From Pelagibacterium montanilacus (lineage in GTDB: Bacteria; Pseudomonadota; Alphaproteobacteria; Rhizobiales; Devosiaceae): a stretch of 64,000 nt of DNA. Shown here piece by piece: positions 19,030-28,178 of this stretch (its first letter is position 1; every line of letters starts with the position of its first letter). Under the pieces are notes generated by a model, which was not told where the DNA came from, searched no databases, and saw only the letters and a program-made list of their open reading frames with translations. The position numbers and the translations under genes are program-made. Location: assembly GCF_003992665.1 (NCBI RefSeq), contig NZ_RZMX01000059.1, forward strand, positions 448,585-512,584, written 5' to 3'.

Positions 19030-20411
19030 TCGGCGTTGTCGGAACCGGCCGCCGCGATCCGGCCCACCAGTTCCGCCAGAGCGGCATATTCGGAAATCTC
19101 CACGCCCTCGGCCCTGTCGCCCGACCCCAGACGCGCGGTGTTGACCGCCCCAAAGCCCAATTTCGCCGCTTCCCTGATGCGCAGATTGGCGTGCACCACA
19201 GGCCGGATGCCGCCGGACAGCCCCACCTCGCCGAAATAGACCGCATCGGCGGGCAGGGGGGAATTGGTCAGCGAGGAAATCAGCGCAGCCGCCACGGCAA
19301 GGTCCGCCGCAGGCTCGCTGACCTTGAGTCCCCCGGCCACGTTGAGATAGATGTCGTTGGAGCCGATCCGCACGCCGCAGCGGGTTTCGAGCACCGCCAG
19401 AACCATCGAAAGCCGGCTCGAATCCCAACCCACGACGGCCCGGCGTGGCGTGCCGAGCGGGGAGGGCGCCACGAGGGCCTGTATTTCGACGAGAACGGGG
19501 CGCGTGCCCTCGACGCCGGCGAACACCGCCGAACCGGCGGCCCCCGTGTCGCGCTGGTCAAGGAACAGCGCCGAGGGGTTGGGCACCTCGCGCAGTCCCG
19601 AGCCCGCCATCTCGAACACGCCGATCTCGTCGGTGGCCCCGTACCGGTTCTTGACGCCGCGCAGGATGCGGTAGGTGAGGGACGTGTCGCCCTCGAAGTA
19701 GAGCACTGCATCCACCATATGCTCGACCACGCGCGGTCCGGCGATCTGCCCGTCCTTGGTCACATGCCCGACCAGAACCACGGCGGCGCCGGTCTTTTTT
19801 GCGAATCGGGTGAGCGCCTGGGCGCTGGTGCGGACCTGTGTGACCGTGCCCGGAGCGCTGTCGATGCGATCGGTCCAGCAGGTCTGGATCGAATCGATGA
19901 TGACCAGATCGGGCGCCTTGCCCTTTTCGAGCGTCGCGAGAATGGTCTCGATGTGGGTTTCGCTGGCCAGCTCGACCGGGGCATCGGCGACCCCGAGCCG
20001 CGCCGCCCTGAGCCGCACCTGGCCGACCGCTTCCTCGCCCGAGATATAGACAACGCGCTTGCCCTGCTGGGCGAGCGATGCTGCGGCCTGGAGCAAAAGC
20101 GTGGATTTGCCGATGCCCGGGTCTCCACCGACGAGGATCGCGGAGCCGACGACGAAGCCGCCGCCCAAGACGCGGTCGAGTTCGCCCGAGCGGGTCGGAA
20201 TTCGGATCGCGTCCTCGCTGTCGCCCGAAAGCGAGACCAGCTCGATCGGACGCCCCGATGCGCGAGCGGCCTTGGGGCCTGCCCCTATGCCGCCAGACGT
20301 GTTCTCCTCAACGATCGAATTCCACTCGCCGCACGCCTCGCAGCGCCCCGCCCAGCGCGGGGTGACATTGCCACAGGACTGGCAGACATAAGTGGGTTTG
20401 AGCTTGGCCAT
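19026..20411 (-). CDS. radA: DNA repair protein RadA (Sms)
   Basis: A 461-residue RecA-like helicase acting in branch migration and recombination intermediate processing. The N-terminal zinc finger is complete (CQSCGNVTPRWAGRCEACGEW, two C-x2-C pairs). It is followed by the P-loop GGDPGIGKST near residue 94, the RadA-specific KNRYG motif (GVKNRYGATDEIGVFEM) and a Lon-like C-terminal domain. Order dnaB-alr-radA-(DUF429)-cvpA-purF is conserved in the order Hyphomicrobiales, apart from the DUF429 gene, which I would not expect to be universal. Confidence 0.96.
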   Translation of the reverse strand: MAKLKPTYVCQSCGNVTPRWAGRCEACGEWNSIVEENTSGGIGAGPKAARASGRPIELVSLSGDSEDAIRIPTRSGELDRVLGGGFVVGSAILVGGDPGIGKSTLLLQAAASLAQQGKRVVYISGEEAVGQVRLRAARLGVADAPVELASETHIETILATLEKGKAPDLVIIDSIQTCWTDRIDSAPGTVTQVRTSAQALTRFAKKTGAAVVLVGHVTKDGQIAGPRVVEHMVDAVLYFEGDTSLTYRILRGVKNRYGATDEIGVFEMAGSGLREVPNPSALFLDQRDTGAAGSAVFAGVEGTRPVLVEIQALVAPSPLGTPRRAVVGWDSSRLSMVLAVLETRCGVRIGSNDIYLNVAGGLKVSEPAADLAVAAALISSLTNSPLPADAVYFGEVGLSGGIRPVVHANLRIREAAKLGFGAVNTARLGSGDRAEGVEISEYAALAELVGRIAAAGSDNAE

Positions 20412-20507
20412 GCCGCGCTTTCCGATCTCGTGTGCCGATGGGCGACGATCGCCGGACCGTAGCGCGGCGAGGCCGGGGAATTCAAGAACAAAAAGAGAAC
20501 TTATGGA

Positions 20508-21641
20508 TCAGCCGATATCCACGCCGGGGGGGACGTTCACATACTGACGCGGGAACCGGCCATTGAGCGTGGTGAGAATCTCGTAGCCGATGGTGCGTGC
20601 GGCGTCGGCCACATCATCGATGCGCACCGTCTGGCCGAGAACCTCGAGCAGGTCGCCCGGTTTGACCGGAACGTCGATATCGGTGATGTCGACTGCGGTC
20701 ATATCCATGGACACCCGCCCCAGGATCGGTGCGATCCGGCCTTCGATCGCGACCCGCCCGCCAGGATTGCCCACCGTTCCGCCAAGGGCGCGCATGAAGC
20801 CGTCCGCATAGCCCAGGGCCATGATGGCCAGCCGGGTGTCCCGTCGGAGCCGGTAGGCCGCACCATACCCCACGGTCTCGCCCATCCGCGCTTGTTTGAC
20901 CTGAAGCACGGGCACATGCATCGACACCACCGGCGACATGGGATTGGCGCGGCCATTGACCGCGCGGCCTCCGTAGAGCGCGATGCCGGGCCGCACCATC
21001 TGGAAATGGAAATCGCGCGAGGTCATCAAGGCGGCCGAATTGGCGATCGACGCCGGCGTATTTGGGAACTGGGTCAGCACCGACTGGAAGATGCCGTGCT
21101 GCTTGCGCGTCATTTCGTGGGTCGGCTGGTCGGCGCAGGCGAAATGGCTCATTACCATCTGGGGCTCAAACCCCGACCGATCGAGCTCGGCCCGCGTGCG
21201 CTCGGCGTCTTCGGACCGAATGCCAACCCGGTTAAAGCCGGTATCGAAATGCAAGGCAGCGGGGAATGGCTGGCTGCGCTCGATGCAGAAATCGAGCCAC
21301 TCGCCCAACTGCTCGAGGGAAGCAAGAACGGGCATGAGCCGGTGACCGGCATAGTCCGCACTGGTTCCAGGCAGCAGTCCATCGAGAACGAAGATGTGGG
21401 CCTCGGCGGGAAGCGCGGCGCGCAGGTGCACGCCTTCATCGGGCGTTGCCACGAAAAAGAAGCGCGCGCCGGCCTTGTAGAGCGTCCGGCCGACTGCGCG
21501 CGCGCCCGTGCCATAGGCGTCGGCCTTGAGAACGGCAGCGGTCAGGGCCGAGGACGCGACCGTGTCGAGCGCCCGCCAGTTCCGCGCAATGGCGTCAAGG
21601 TCGACGGTGATGCCTCCGCCGAGGAGTGTTCCGGTGATCAT
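20508..21641 (-). CDS. alr: Alanine racemase
   Basis: A 377-residue PLP enzyme that makes D-alanine for peptidoglycan. The Schiff-base lysine is Lys39 in AVLKADAYGTGA, and the catalytic tyrosine lies in the GETVGYGAAY segment. The C-terminal beta domain ending in YEILTTLNGRFPRQYV is intact. No signal peptide is seen, so it acts in the cytoplasm. It sits between dnaB and radA with gaps of about 80-95 bp. Confidence 0.95.
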   Translation of the reverse strand: MITGTLLGGGITVDLDAIARNWRALDTVASSALTAAVLKADAYGTGARAVGRTLYKAGARFFFVATPDEGVHLRAALPAEAHIFVLDGLLPGTSADYAGHRLMPVLASLEQLGEWLDFCIERSQPFPAALHFDTGFNRVGIRSEDAERTRAELDRSGFEPQMVMSHFACADQPTHEMTRKQHGIFQSVLTQFPNTPASIANSAALMTSRDFHFQMVRPGIALYGGRAVNGRANPMSPVVSMHVPVLQVKQARMGETVGYGAAYRLRRDTRLAIMALGYADGFMRALGGTVGNPGGRVAIEGRIAPILGRVSMDMTAVDITDIDVPVKPGDLLEVLGQTVRIDDVADAARTIGYEILTTLNGRFPRQYVNVPPGVDIG

Positions 21642-21721
21642 GAGCCCTCTCTGCCCCTGTCCATTGAGGCATACTGCCCCGCCGGGGGGCGCGGCAAGAG
21701 GCGCAGGCGGCCAGTTTCCGG

Positions 21722-23215
21722 TTATTCACCCCGGATCGGCATATAGTCCTCGCGGGCAAGGTTCGAGAAGCGCGTGAGATTGGCCTGGAAGTGAAGCTGG
21801 ACGGTGCCCGTGGGCCCGTGACGCTGCTTGGCGATGATCACTTCGGCCCGTCCGTGGACCTTTTCCATCTCGGCCTGCCATTCGAGATGTTCCTGGGTGC
21901 CCTCCTTGGGCTCCTTGTTCCCCAGATAATATTCGTCGCGATAAACGAACAGCACCACGTCCGCGTCCTGTTCGATGGAGCCTGATTCGCGAAGGTCCGA
22001 GAGCTGGGGACGCTTGTCCTCGCGTGATTCGACCTGACGCGAGAGCTGCGACAGGGCGATGATCGGCACTTCGAGCTCCTTGGCCAGCGCCTTAAGCGAT
22101 GTGGTGATCTCGGTGAGCTCCTGCACCCGGTTCTCACTGGACTTGCGCGAGGATCCCGAAAGAAGCTGAAGATAATCCACGATCAGCAGATCCAGGCCCT
22201 TCTGCCGCTTGAGCCGGCGGGCGCGGGCCGCGAGCTGGGCGATCGAGATGCCGCCCGTATCGTCGATATAGAGCGGCACCTGGGCCATCAGGTTGGAGGT
22301 GTCGACCAGCTTGGCGTACTGGCTTTCGTGAATGTTGCCGCGCCGGATGTCGGAGGAGGAAATTTCGGACTGCTCGGCCAGAATACGGGTGGCGAGCTGC
22401 TCGGCGCTCATCTCGAGACTGAAAAAGCCTACGACACCGCCATTTATCGTCTTCATGTGCCCGTCGGGCATCGGCTCTGACTTGAAGGCCTTGGCGACGG
22501 CAAAGGCGATATTGGTGGCCAGCGACGTCTTGCCCATGGCCGGGCGCGCCGCAAGGATGATGAGGTCCGAGCGCTGCAGGCCGCCCATCAGGCGGTCGAG
22601 ATCGACGAGGCTTGTCGCGGTGCCCGAGAGCGATCCGTCCCGGCTGTAGGCCTCTCCGGCCATGTTGATCGCTTCGATCAGCGCCTGGTTAAAGCCCAGG
22701 AACCCGCCATCGTAGCGCCCCTTCTCGGCAAGGTCGAACAGGCGCTTTTCGGCCTCCTCGATCTGCTTGGACGACGACGTTTCCACGTCCGCATTGTAGG
22801 CGCTGTCGATAACCTCCTCGCCGATCAGGATCAGGTTCCGGCGAATCGCCAGATCGTAGATCGCCTGGCCGTAGTCGGCCGCGTTCAGGACGGTGGTGGC
22901 TTCGGCGGCGAGGCGGGCCAGATACTGGGCCATGGTGACGCCCTCGATGAGGTCGTCGGGCAGGTAGGTCTTTGCGGTGATCGGGGTGGCGGTCTTGCCC
23001 GAGCGCACGATCTTGCCGCAGACCTCGTAGATCTCGCGGTGGACGGCCTCGTAGAAGTGGATCGGCTCGAGAAAGTCCGAGACGCGATAGAACGCCTCGT
23101 TGTTGACCAGAATCGCGCCCAGCAGGGCCTGTTCGGCTTCGATGTTGTGAGGTGCGAGCCGGTATTTCTGTTCGGAATCCCTGGCCTGGGGCTCCAGCCG
23201 CCTTAGCGCTTCCAT
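21722..23215 (-). CDS. dnaB: Replicative DNA helicase
   Basis: A 497-residue hexameric helicase. The N-terminal DnaB domain (NIEAEQALLGAILVNNEAF, about residues 23-120) is followed by a RecA-like ATPase domain with Walker A ARPAMGKTS near residue 224, Walker B-like LLIVDYLQLL, and LRESGSIEQDADVVLFVYR. No intein or frameshift is seen. It follows rplI in the conserved ribosomal block, separated by a terminator. Confidence 0.96.
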   Translation of the reverse strand: MEALRRLEPQARDSEQKYRLAPHNIEAEQALLGAILVNNEAFYRVSDFLEPIHFYEAVHREIYEVCGKIVRSGKTATPITAKTYLPDDLIEGVTMAQYLARLAAEATTVLNAADYGQAIYDLAIRRNLILIGEEVIDSAYNADVETSSSKQIEEAEKRLFDLAEKGRYDGGFLGFNQALIEAINMAGEAYSRDGSLSGTATSLVDLDRLMGGLQRSDLIILAARPAMGKTSLATNIAFAVAKAFKSEPMPDGHMKTINGGVVGFFSLEMSAEQLATRILAEQSEISSSDIRRGNIHESQYAKLVDTSNLMAQVPLYIDDTGGISIAQLAARARRLKRQKGLDLLIVDYLQLLSGSSRKSSENRVQELTEITTSLKALAKELEVPIIALSQLSRQVESREDKRPQLSDLRESGSIEQDADVVLFVYRDEYYLGNKEPKEGTQEHLEWQAEMEKVHGRAEVIIAKQRHGPTGTVQLHFQANLTRFSNLAREDYMPIRGE

Positions 23216-23360
23216 GACAGGCTTCTTGTTGTGAACGGTGTAGCCGATGTCATAAGGGCCGCGACCGAAATCGCAATGCCTGTTCGGCCTGTTCAGAGTT
23301 ATTCAGGCCCTGTGCATCGTCAATGGGAATTGCGGGGAAAACCTTTCGGGGCCCACAATG

Positions 23361-23390
23361 AAAAAGGCCGGACACAGGGCCCGGCCTTCT
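23361..23390 (-). terminator. Rho-independent terminator after rplI
   Basis: On the minus strand AAGGCCGG pairs with CCGGCCTT across a loop and is followed by a T-run (TTTTT). It sits 23 bp past the rplI stop and before dnaB, so it likely ends the ribosomal protein transcript. Confidence 0.85.
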
Positions 23391-23412
23391 CGATTGAGGT
23401 GAAGGGAAACGC

Positions 23413-24012
23413 TCAGGCGTCCTGATCGTCTTCCGCGTCCGAAGCCTCGCCGGCCTCGCCCTCGAACTCTTCGTCTTCCGATGCGTCTTCCTCGACGATC
23501 TCTTCGCGGTCGTCGTCGTAGTTCTTGACCGTGAGGTCTTCGCCCGACGCCTGGCGCTCGGCTTCGTCAGCGGAGCGTGCGACGTTGACCGCGATGGTCA
23601 CGCTCACTTCCGCGTGCAGGCTGACGATCACCTCGTGCAGACCGACGGCCTTGATCGGGGCGGCCAGGTCGACCTGGTTCCGCTCGATCCTGGCGCCATC
23701 GGCGATGAGGGCCTCAGCGATATCGCGCGCCGAAACCGAACCGTAAAGCTGTCCGGTTTCGCCGGCCTGACGGACCATGACGATGGTCTTGCCCTTGAGC
23801 GAGCCGGCGTTCTTCTCGGCTTCGGAACGACGCTCGGCATTGCGAGCCTCGATCACCTGACGCTCGGCCTCGAAGCGGGCACGGTTGCCGTCCGAAGCGC
23901 GAAGCGCCTTGCCCTGGGGCAGAAGGAAATTCCGGCCGAAGCCGTTCTTGACGGTAACTTCGTCGCCGATCGTGCCCAGACGGCCGATACGCTCGAGCAG
24001 AATGACTTTCAT
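23413..24012 (-). CDS. rplI: 50S ribosomal protein L9
   Basis: A 199-residue L9 with the classical N-terminal domain ([36 protein letters not shown] in pieces), connecting helix and C-terminal rRNA-binding domain to about residue 150. A long acidic tail (about residues 165-199, mostly Asp/Glu) extends beyond the E. coli length (149), as is usual in Hyphomicrobiales. AGAAATAATC before the ATG gives a modest ribosome site. Confidence 0.97.
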   Translation of the reverse strand: MKVILLERIGRLGTIGDEVTVKNGFGRNFLLPQGKALRASDGNRARFEAERQVIEARNAERRSEAEKNAGSLKGKTIVMVRQAGETGQLYGSVSARDIAEALIADGARIERNQVDLAAPIKAVGLHEVIVSLHAEVSVTIAVNVARSADEAERQASGEDLTVKNYDDDREEIVEEDASEDEEFEGEAGEASDAEDDQDA

Positions 24013-24052
24013 GATTATTTCTCCAATGCTGTCCCGTCCGCAGACGGTTAGA

Positions 24053-24102
24053 AAGCCGGGCCCATCCCGGCTTCCAGCCAGGCAGCGCTTGCTTGCGCTG
24101 CC
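24053..24102 (-). other. Two tandem hairpins between rpsR and rplI
   Basis: In the 94-bp gap, AAGCCGGG/CCCGGCTT (24053-24073, 5-base loop) and GGCAGCGC/GCGCTGCC (24081-24102, 6-base loop) form two perfect 8-bp hairpins. Neither has a strong U-run, so partial termination or mRNA processing between rpsR and rplI is more likely than full termination. Confidence 0.6.
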
Positions 24103-24106
24103 TTCG

Positions 24107-24361
24107 TTACTTCACGGCGTAGGGCAGCAGACCCAGGAACCGCGAGCGCTTGATGGCACGGGCCAGCTCACGCTGCTTTTTCGCGGAAACCGCGGTGATG
24201 CGCGAAGGCACGATCTTGCCGCGCTCGGAAACATAACGCTGCAGAAGGCGCACGTCCTTGTAGTCGATGGTCGGCGCATTGGCGCCCGAGAACGGGCAGG
24301 TCTTGCGGCGACGCTGGAAGGGACGACGGGTCTGGGAAGTGGTCAGATTGCGAATAGCCAT
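24107..24361 (-). CDS. rpsR: 30S ribosomal protein S18
   Basis: An 84-residue S18 with the conserved [28 protein letters not shown] core (in pieces), [25 protein letters not shown] and FLGLLPY near the end. S18 forms a complex with S6 in the 30S platform; rpsF is encoded 17 bp upstream. No zinc-finger cysteines are present apart from Cys22 (TCPFSG). Confidence 0.97.
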   Translation of the reverse strand: MAIRNLTTSQTRRPFQRRRKTCPFSGANAPTIDYKDVRLLQRYVSERGKIVPSRITAVSAKKQRELARAIKRSRFLGLLPYAVK

Positions 24362-24378
24362 AGCTCATGCACTCCTTA

Positions 24379-24738
24379 CTAGCGCCGCGGGCCGCGCGGG
24401 CGGTCTGCCCGATCGTCACGCTTCTGCATCATCACCGAAGGTCCTTCTTCATGGACATCCACGCGGATGGTCATGAAGCGCAGAACGTCTTCGTTGATGC
24501 GCATCTGGCGCTCCATCTCGGCGACGGCTGCTGCCGGTGCGTCGATGTTGAGAAGCGTATAATGCGCCTTGCGGTTCTTGTTGATCCGGTAGGACAGGGA
24601 CTTCACGCCCCAGTACTCAGTGTTTGCGACCTTGCCGCCATTCTCGGCGAGAAGATCGGAATAGGTCTTGGTCAGATCCTCGACCTGCTGCGCGGAAACG
24701 TCCTGGCGCGACAGGAAGATATGCTCGTAAAGGGGCAT
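24379..24738 (-). CDS. rpsF: 30S ribosomal protein S6
   Basis: A 119-residue S6 with [19 protein letters not shown] opening, [29 protein letters not shown] core segments and an Arg/Asp-rich tail. It is the first gene of the block reading left on the minus strand. The 272 bp upstream, to the ArsR gene at 25011, contain no gene and presumably hold the promoter and S6:S18 leader. I could not identify the known leader motif with confidence. Confidence 0.97.
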   Translation of the reverse strand: MPLYEHIFLSRQDVSAQQVEDLTKTYSDLLAENGGKVANTEYWGVKSLSYRINKNRKAHYTLLNIDAPAAAVAEMERQMRINEDVLRFMTIRVDVHEEGPSVMMQKRDDRADRPRGPRR

Positions 24739-25010
24739 AGGGTGCCTTTCTAAGCGGTTGCATTACCATTGCATCGCTGGCGCGGAGCCTCCTTGATGCC
24801 CTCGAAAGGCAACAAAGGTTCATCACAAAGAGCGGGAACACTGGAGGCCGGGCCAATTCTGACAGCCCATTTCATGTCGATGACACTCAACACGAAACCC
24901 TCCGTTCAGCCCCCGGCCGAACGAATGCAAGGCGGTGTCTATAGTGGACGGGCCGGCAAATCAAGCGTTTCGTGGGCCACCGGTCGGCGACCAGGGCGCC
25001 AAGCGGCGCG

Positions 25011-25349
25011 TCAGGAGCCGCGACCGGGCGATGCCTCGTGCTCGTGGGAGCCATGGTCCTCATTGATGTGGGTGGCCATGTCCACGAGCATGCCTGTGAC
25101 ATGGTCGTCTGCGAGCTCGTAGAAGACCTGACGCGATTGTCTCTGGCTCCTGACCAGCCGAGCGGCCCTGAGCAGGCGCAGATGATGACTGACCAGGGTC
25201 TGGGAAAGGTCCAGGCTCGACGCGATGTCGCCGACCGATCGCGGGCCGGGCAGGCAGAAAAAGAGGATCCGCAACCGCGTCGGGTCCCCCAGGAGCCGGA
25301 ACGTCTCGGAGAGAATGGTGATGTCATTGAGGGGCGGGACGTGCTGCAA
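25011..25349 (-). CDS. ArsR/SmtB-family metal-responsive repressor (CzrA/SmtB-like, alpha-5 site)
   Basis: A 112-residue winged-helix repressor. The alpha-5 zinc site is visible as Asp81, His83, His94 and Glu97: the D-x-H and the 11-residue H-to-H spacing match CzrA, with Glu in place of the fourth His. A His/Glu-rich tail (DHGSHEHE) follows. No alpha-3 cysteine pair is present. It is 21 bp downstream of the CDF transporter gene and likely cotranscribed with it, binding the inverted repeat at 26337. Zn(II) or Co(II) is the expected ligand. Confidence 0.85.
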   Translation of the reverse strand: MQHVPPLNDITILSETFRLLGDPTRLRILFFCLPGPRSVGDIASSLDLSQTLVSHHLRLLRAARLVRSQRQSRQVFYELADDHVTGMLVDMATHINEDHGSHEHEASPGRGS

Positions 25350-25370
25350 GCGGGGCGATCCTGGCGGGCG

Positions 25371-26309
25371 TCAGACGTGGGCATGATGATGGGCGCGCGC
25401 CTCGGGATCAAGACAGCACGGCTCTTCCGCCGCGTTCCATTCGACCGCTACGGTCGCGTGGTCGATGCCGAACCGGTCATGCAACGCGTTTTCCACCGAC
25501 CGGGTGACGCGCGCAGCATTGGCGTCGGTATCGGGCCGCACATGAAGGGTCGCAAGTGTGCGACCCGAGCTGAGCGACCATACATGGATATGGCGCACTT
25601 CCTCGACCCCGGCGACGTTTGACCGCAGGTGATGGCCGATCATGTCTGGCGTGGCGTGCTCGGGCGCGCCCTCGATCAGGATATGGAGCGACGTGGCCAT
25701 CAGTCCCCAGGCGGACCGCAGGATCAGCAGGGCGACGAGGACCGAAAGGATCGGATCGATGGGCATCCACCCGGTGATCTGGATCACGACCGCAGCGGCA
25801 ATCGCGCCGACCGAGCCGAGAAGATCGCCCATCACATGGAGCGCGGCGCCCCGGATGTTGACGTGCCCGGTATCGGCCCGGCTGAGAATCCAGAGGACCA
25901 CGAGATTGACGATCAGCCCGACCACGGCGACCGCGAGCATGGGGCCGGCCAGAACCTCATGGGGCTGCCAAAGGCGATTCCAGGCTTCGTAAGCGATGTA
26001 GATCACGATGGCGAACAGCGTCAGGGCGTTGACGAACCCGGCCACGACCTCGAACCGAAGGTACCCGAAGGTCCTGCGCGCGTCGGGCGGGCGGCGGGCG
26101 AACCGAAAAGCGAGGTAGGCGAGCGCAAGCGCCGCAGCGTCGGTCATCATGTGCCCGGCATCGGCAAGCAATGCGAGCGAGCCCGACAGCACGCCGCCCA
26201 CGACCTCGACGATCATGAACGAGAAGATCAGAACGAACGAAACCAGTATGCTGCGTTCGTTCTGTCGGGTGACGGCGGGTGTGTGGTCGTGGGTGTGATC
26301 GTGGGTCAC
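25371..26309 (-). CDS. Cation diffusion facilitator (CzcD/ZitB-like) Zn2+ efflux transporter
   Basis: A 312-residue CDF antiporter with an N-terminal His-rich segment (THDHTHDH), six membrane helices and a C-terminal cytoplasmic domain. The transport-site residues are in HxxxD form: ALLADAGHMMTDAAAL in helix 2 and LHVMGDLLGS in helix 5. A late Cys-Cys (EEPCCLD) and HHHAH tail may bind metal. The start at 26309 (GTG, MTHDHTHDH) is preferred because GAGG lies 5 bases upstream and the operator stays untranslated; an ATG at 26339 would overlap it. Confidence 0.9.
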   Translation of the reverse strand: MTHDHTHDHTPAVTRQNERSILVSFVLIFSFMIVEVVGGVLSGSLALLADAGHMMTDAAALALAYLAFRFARRPPDARRTFGYLRFEVVAGFVNALTLFAIVIYIAYEAWNRLWQPHEVLAGPMLAVAVVGLIVNLVVLWILSRADTGHVNIRGAALHVMGDLLGSVGAIAAAVVIQITGWMPIDPILSVLVALLILRSAWGLMATSLHILIEGAPEHATPDMIGHHLRSNVAGVEEVRHIHVWSLSSGRTLATLHVRPDTDANAARVTRSVENALHDRFGIDHATVAVEWNAAEEPCCLDPEARAHHHAHV

Positions 26310-26336
26310 ATTGGCCTCGGAATTGACAAGTGAACA

Positions 26337-26368
26337 CATGAATACCTATTCATGCATTGATGTGTCAA
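26337..26368 (-). promoter_or_regulatory. Promoter with ArsR-type inverted repeat for the CDF-arsR operon
   Basis: CATGAAT-ACCT-ATTCATG (26337-26354) is a perfect 7-bp-arm inverted repeat with the ATGAAT/ATTCAT core common to SmtB/ArsR operators. On the minus strand a consensus TTGACA (26368-26363) lies 18 bp before TATTCA (26344-26339), which overlaps the repeat. Repressor binding would block the -10. Confidence 0.65.
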
Positions 26369-26472
26369 TGCCTGTGGCCTGGTCGGACGGACGATGGCCC
26401 CAGAGGGGACGGGCAAAGCCCCCCGAAGGGGCGAGAGCAGGGACCGCGATCTCAGGGAGAGGCCGATACCTT

Positions 26473-26943
26473 TCAGGCTCTGGCCGCAGCTTCGAGCCCT
26501 TCTATATCGAACTTCACCATCTTGAGCATGGCCTGGGTGACGCGGCGGCCGACCTCCGGATCGGGATCGCTCATCAGCTCGCCGAGCCGTGTGGGCGCGA
26601 TCTGCCAGCACAGGCCCCAGCGGTCCCGGAGCCATCCGCACTGCTCGGTGGAGCCGCCCTCACCAAGCGCATCCCAGAGGCGATCGATCTCCTGCTGGGT
26701 GTCGCATTCCACCATGACGGAAAAGCTGTGGTTGAAGGGATCGAGCGGACCGGCCTGGATAGCCATGTAGCGCTGGTCTCCTAATGTGAATGATGCCATG
26801 GGCACTGCGCCCTCCGGGCCGCTGGGCGTGTCTCCGGGAATGGCCTGTATCCACTCGATCGCCGAGCCGGGGATCAGGGAGACATAGAGGTCGAGCGCGG
26901 CCTTCATGTCCTTTTCGAACCAGAGATGCTGGGTGACTTTCAT
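26473..26943 (-). CDS. VOC/PhnB-like family protein (3-demethylubiquinone methyltransferase-type fold)
   Basis: A 156-residue protein with the PhnB-type vicinal oxygen chelate pattern: QHLWFEKDMKAALDLYVSLIPGS, MASFTLGDQRYMAIQAGP and the late WGLCWQIAP segment. The family includes glyoxalase-like enzymes of mostly unknown function. The ATG at 26943 is supported by AGAGGAG just upstream (TATAGAGAGGAGATTTCTC). It stands alone between the CDF operon and fabD. Confidence 0.85.
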   Translation of the reverse strand: MKVTQHLWFEKDMKAALDLYVSLIPGSAIEWIQAIPGDTPSGPEGAVPMASFTLGDQRYMAIQAGPLDPFNHSFSVMVECDTQQEIDRLWDALGEGGSTEQCGWLRDRWGLCWQIAPTRLGELMSDPDPEVGRRVTQAMLKMVKFDIEGLEAAARA

Positions 26944-27208
26944 GAGAAATCTCCTCTCTATAGGGCTGCGCCTTTCTGACGCCCGGACCAAGGACGAATG
27001 GTGGTCGGCCGGGCCGACATGCTGGCTCCCATTTCTGCGCGACGTCCACTGCGTTGTTGGTCTCACGGGCCGGCGAGGGCCCGGTTCGGCTTGACTCGTG
27101 CCCGCTTTGAGGGCACCTCCCGGCCTGAATGGGACATCGCCGCAGCTTCATTGCCTGTGGCCTTTCCAACACAAAGATTGTTTTGAACCCGGAGTTTCAG
27201 AGGGCGCC

Positions 27209-28156
27209 ATGGTCAAATCGGCATTCACCTTTCCAGGCCAGGGCAGCCAGGCCGTCGGCATGGCGCGCGATCTCGCCGATGCGTTTCCCGAGGCACGGGC
27301 CGTGCTGGACGAAGTCGACGAGGCGCTCGGCGTCAAACTCTCTCAGATCATGTTCGAGGGGCCGGACGATACGCTGCGGCTGACCGAGAACGCCCAGCCT
27401 GCCCTGATGGCCTCGTCCATGGCGGTGGTGCGGGTGCTCAAGGCGCGGGGCGTGGTGCTTGCAGACATCGCCAGCTACGTTGCCGGCCATTCGCTGGGCG
27501 AATATTCGGCACTGTGCGCGGCGGGCACCTTCTCGCTGGCCGACACCGCCCGGCTTCTCCAGATTCGCGGCCGCGCCATGCAGCAGGCCGTGCCCGTGGG
27601 GCAGGGCGCCATGGCGGCGATCCTGGGGCTGAGCATGGACGTCGTACGCGAGATCGCCGAGGCTGCGTCCGTCGATGAGATCTGCGACGTGGCAAATGAC
27701 AACTCGCCGGGCCAGGTCGTCGTTTCAGGGAACGTTGGGGCGATCGATCGGGCCATTGCCCTTGCCAAGGAGAAGGGCGCCAAGCGGGCCCTGCCGCTGC
27801 CGGTCAGCGCACCTTTCCACTGCGCGCTGATGAAGCCCGCCGCAGAAGCGATGAGGGACGCGCTATCGACCGTCGATATGAAGGCGCCCTCGGTGCCGCT
27901 GGTTGCCAACGTCACCGCGCGCCCGATCACCGACCCCGAAGAAATCCGCTCAAGACTGGTCGAGCAGGTCACCGGAATGGTGCGCTGGACCGAGACCGTG
28001 CAGTGGCTGGCCGGGGAAGGGCAGGTCGAGATGTTCTACGAGCTGGGCACCGGCAAGGTTCTGACCGGGCTTGCAAAGAGAATAGACGGAACGCTGAGCG
28101 CGCAGGCCATCGGGACGCCCGCCGATATCGAGGCATTCCTCGCCGCGCGCGGCTGA
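27209..28156 (+). CDS. fabD: Malonyl-CoA:ACP transacylase
   Basis: A 315-residue transacylase that loads malonate on ACP. The N-terminus FTFPGQGSQAVGMA and the catalytic Ser in GHSLGEYSALCAAG (about residue 97) are intact, and the second catalytic His lies in PVSAPFHCALM. The start at 27209 (MVKSAFTF) has AGGGCG upstream and fits the family; the frame extends upstream without support. It heads the fabD-fabG-acpP-fabF cluster. Confidence 0.96.
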   Translation: MVKSAFTFPGQGSQAVGMARDLADAFPEARAVLDEVDEALGVKLSQIMFEGPDDTLRLTENAQPALMASSMAVVRVLKARGVVLADIASYVAGHSLGEYSALCAAGTFSLADTARLLQIRGRAMQQAVPVGQGAMAAILGLSMDVVREIAEAASVDEICDVANDNSPGQVVVSGNVGAIDRAIALAKEKGAKRALPLPVSAPFHCALMKPAAEAMRDALSTVDMKAPSVPLVANVTARPITDPEEIRSRLVEQVTGMVRWTETVQWLAGEGQVEMFYELGTGKVLTGLAKRIDGTLSAQAIGTPADIEAFLAARG

Positions 28157-28178
28157 CACAGAAGGAAAGAGTGAAGTG

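Noticed and set aside
24763..24774. Three-codon ATG-CAA-TGG-TAA upstream of rpsF on the minus strand, 13 bases after AAGGAGG
   Set aside because: Spacing from the Shine-Dalgarno-like sequence is too long and such a short frame is expected by chance; no competing hairpins were found.
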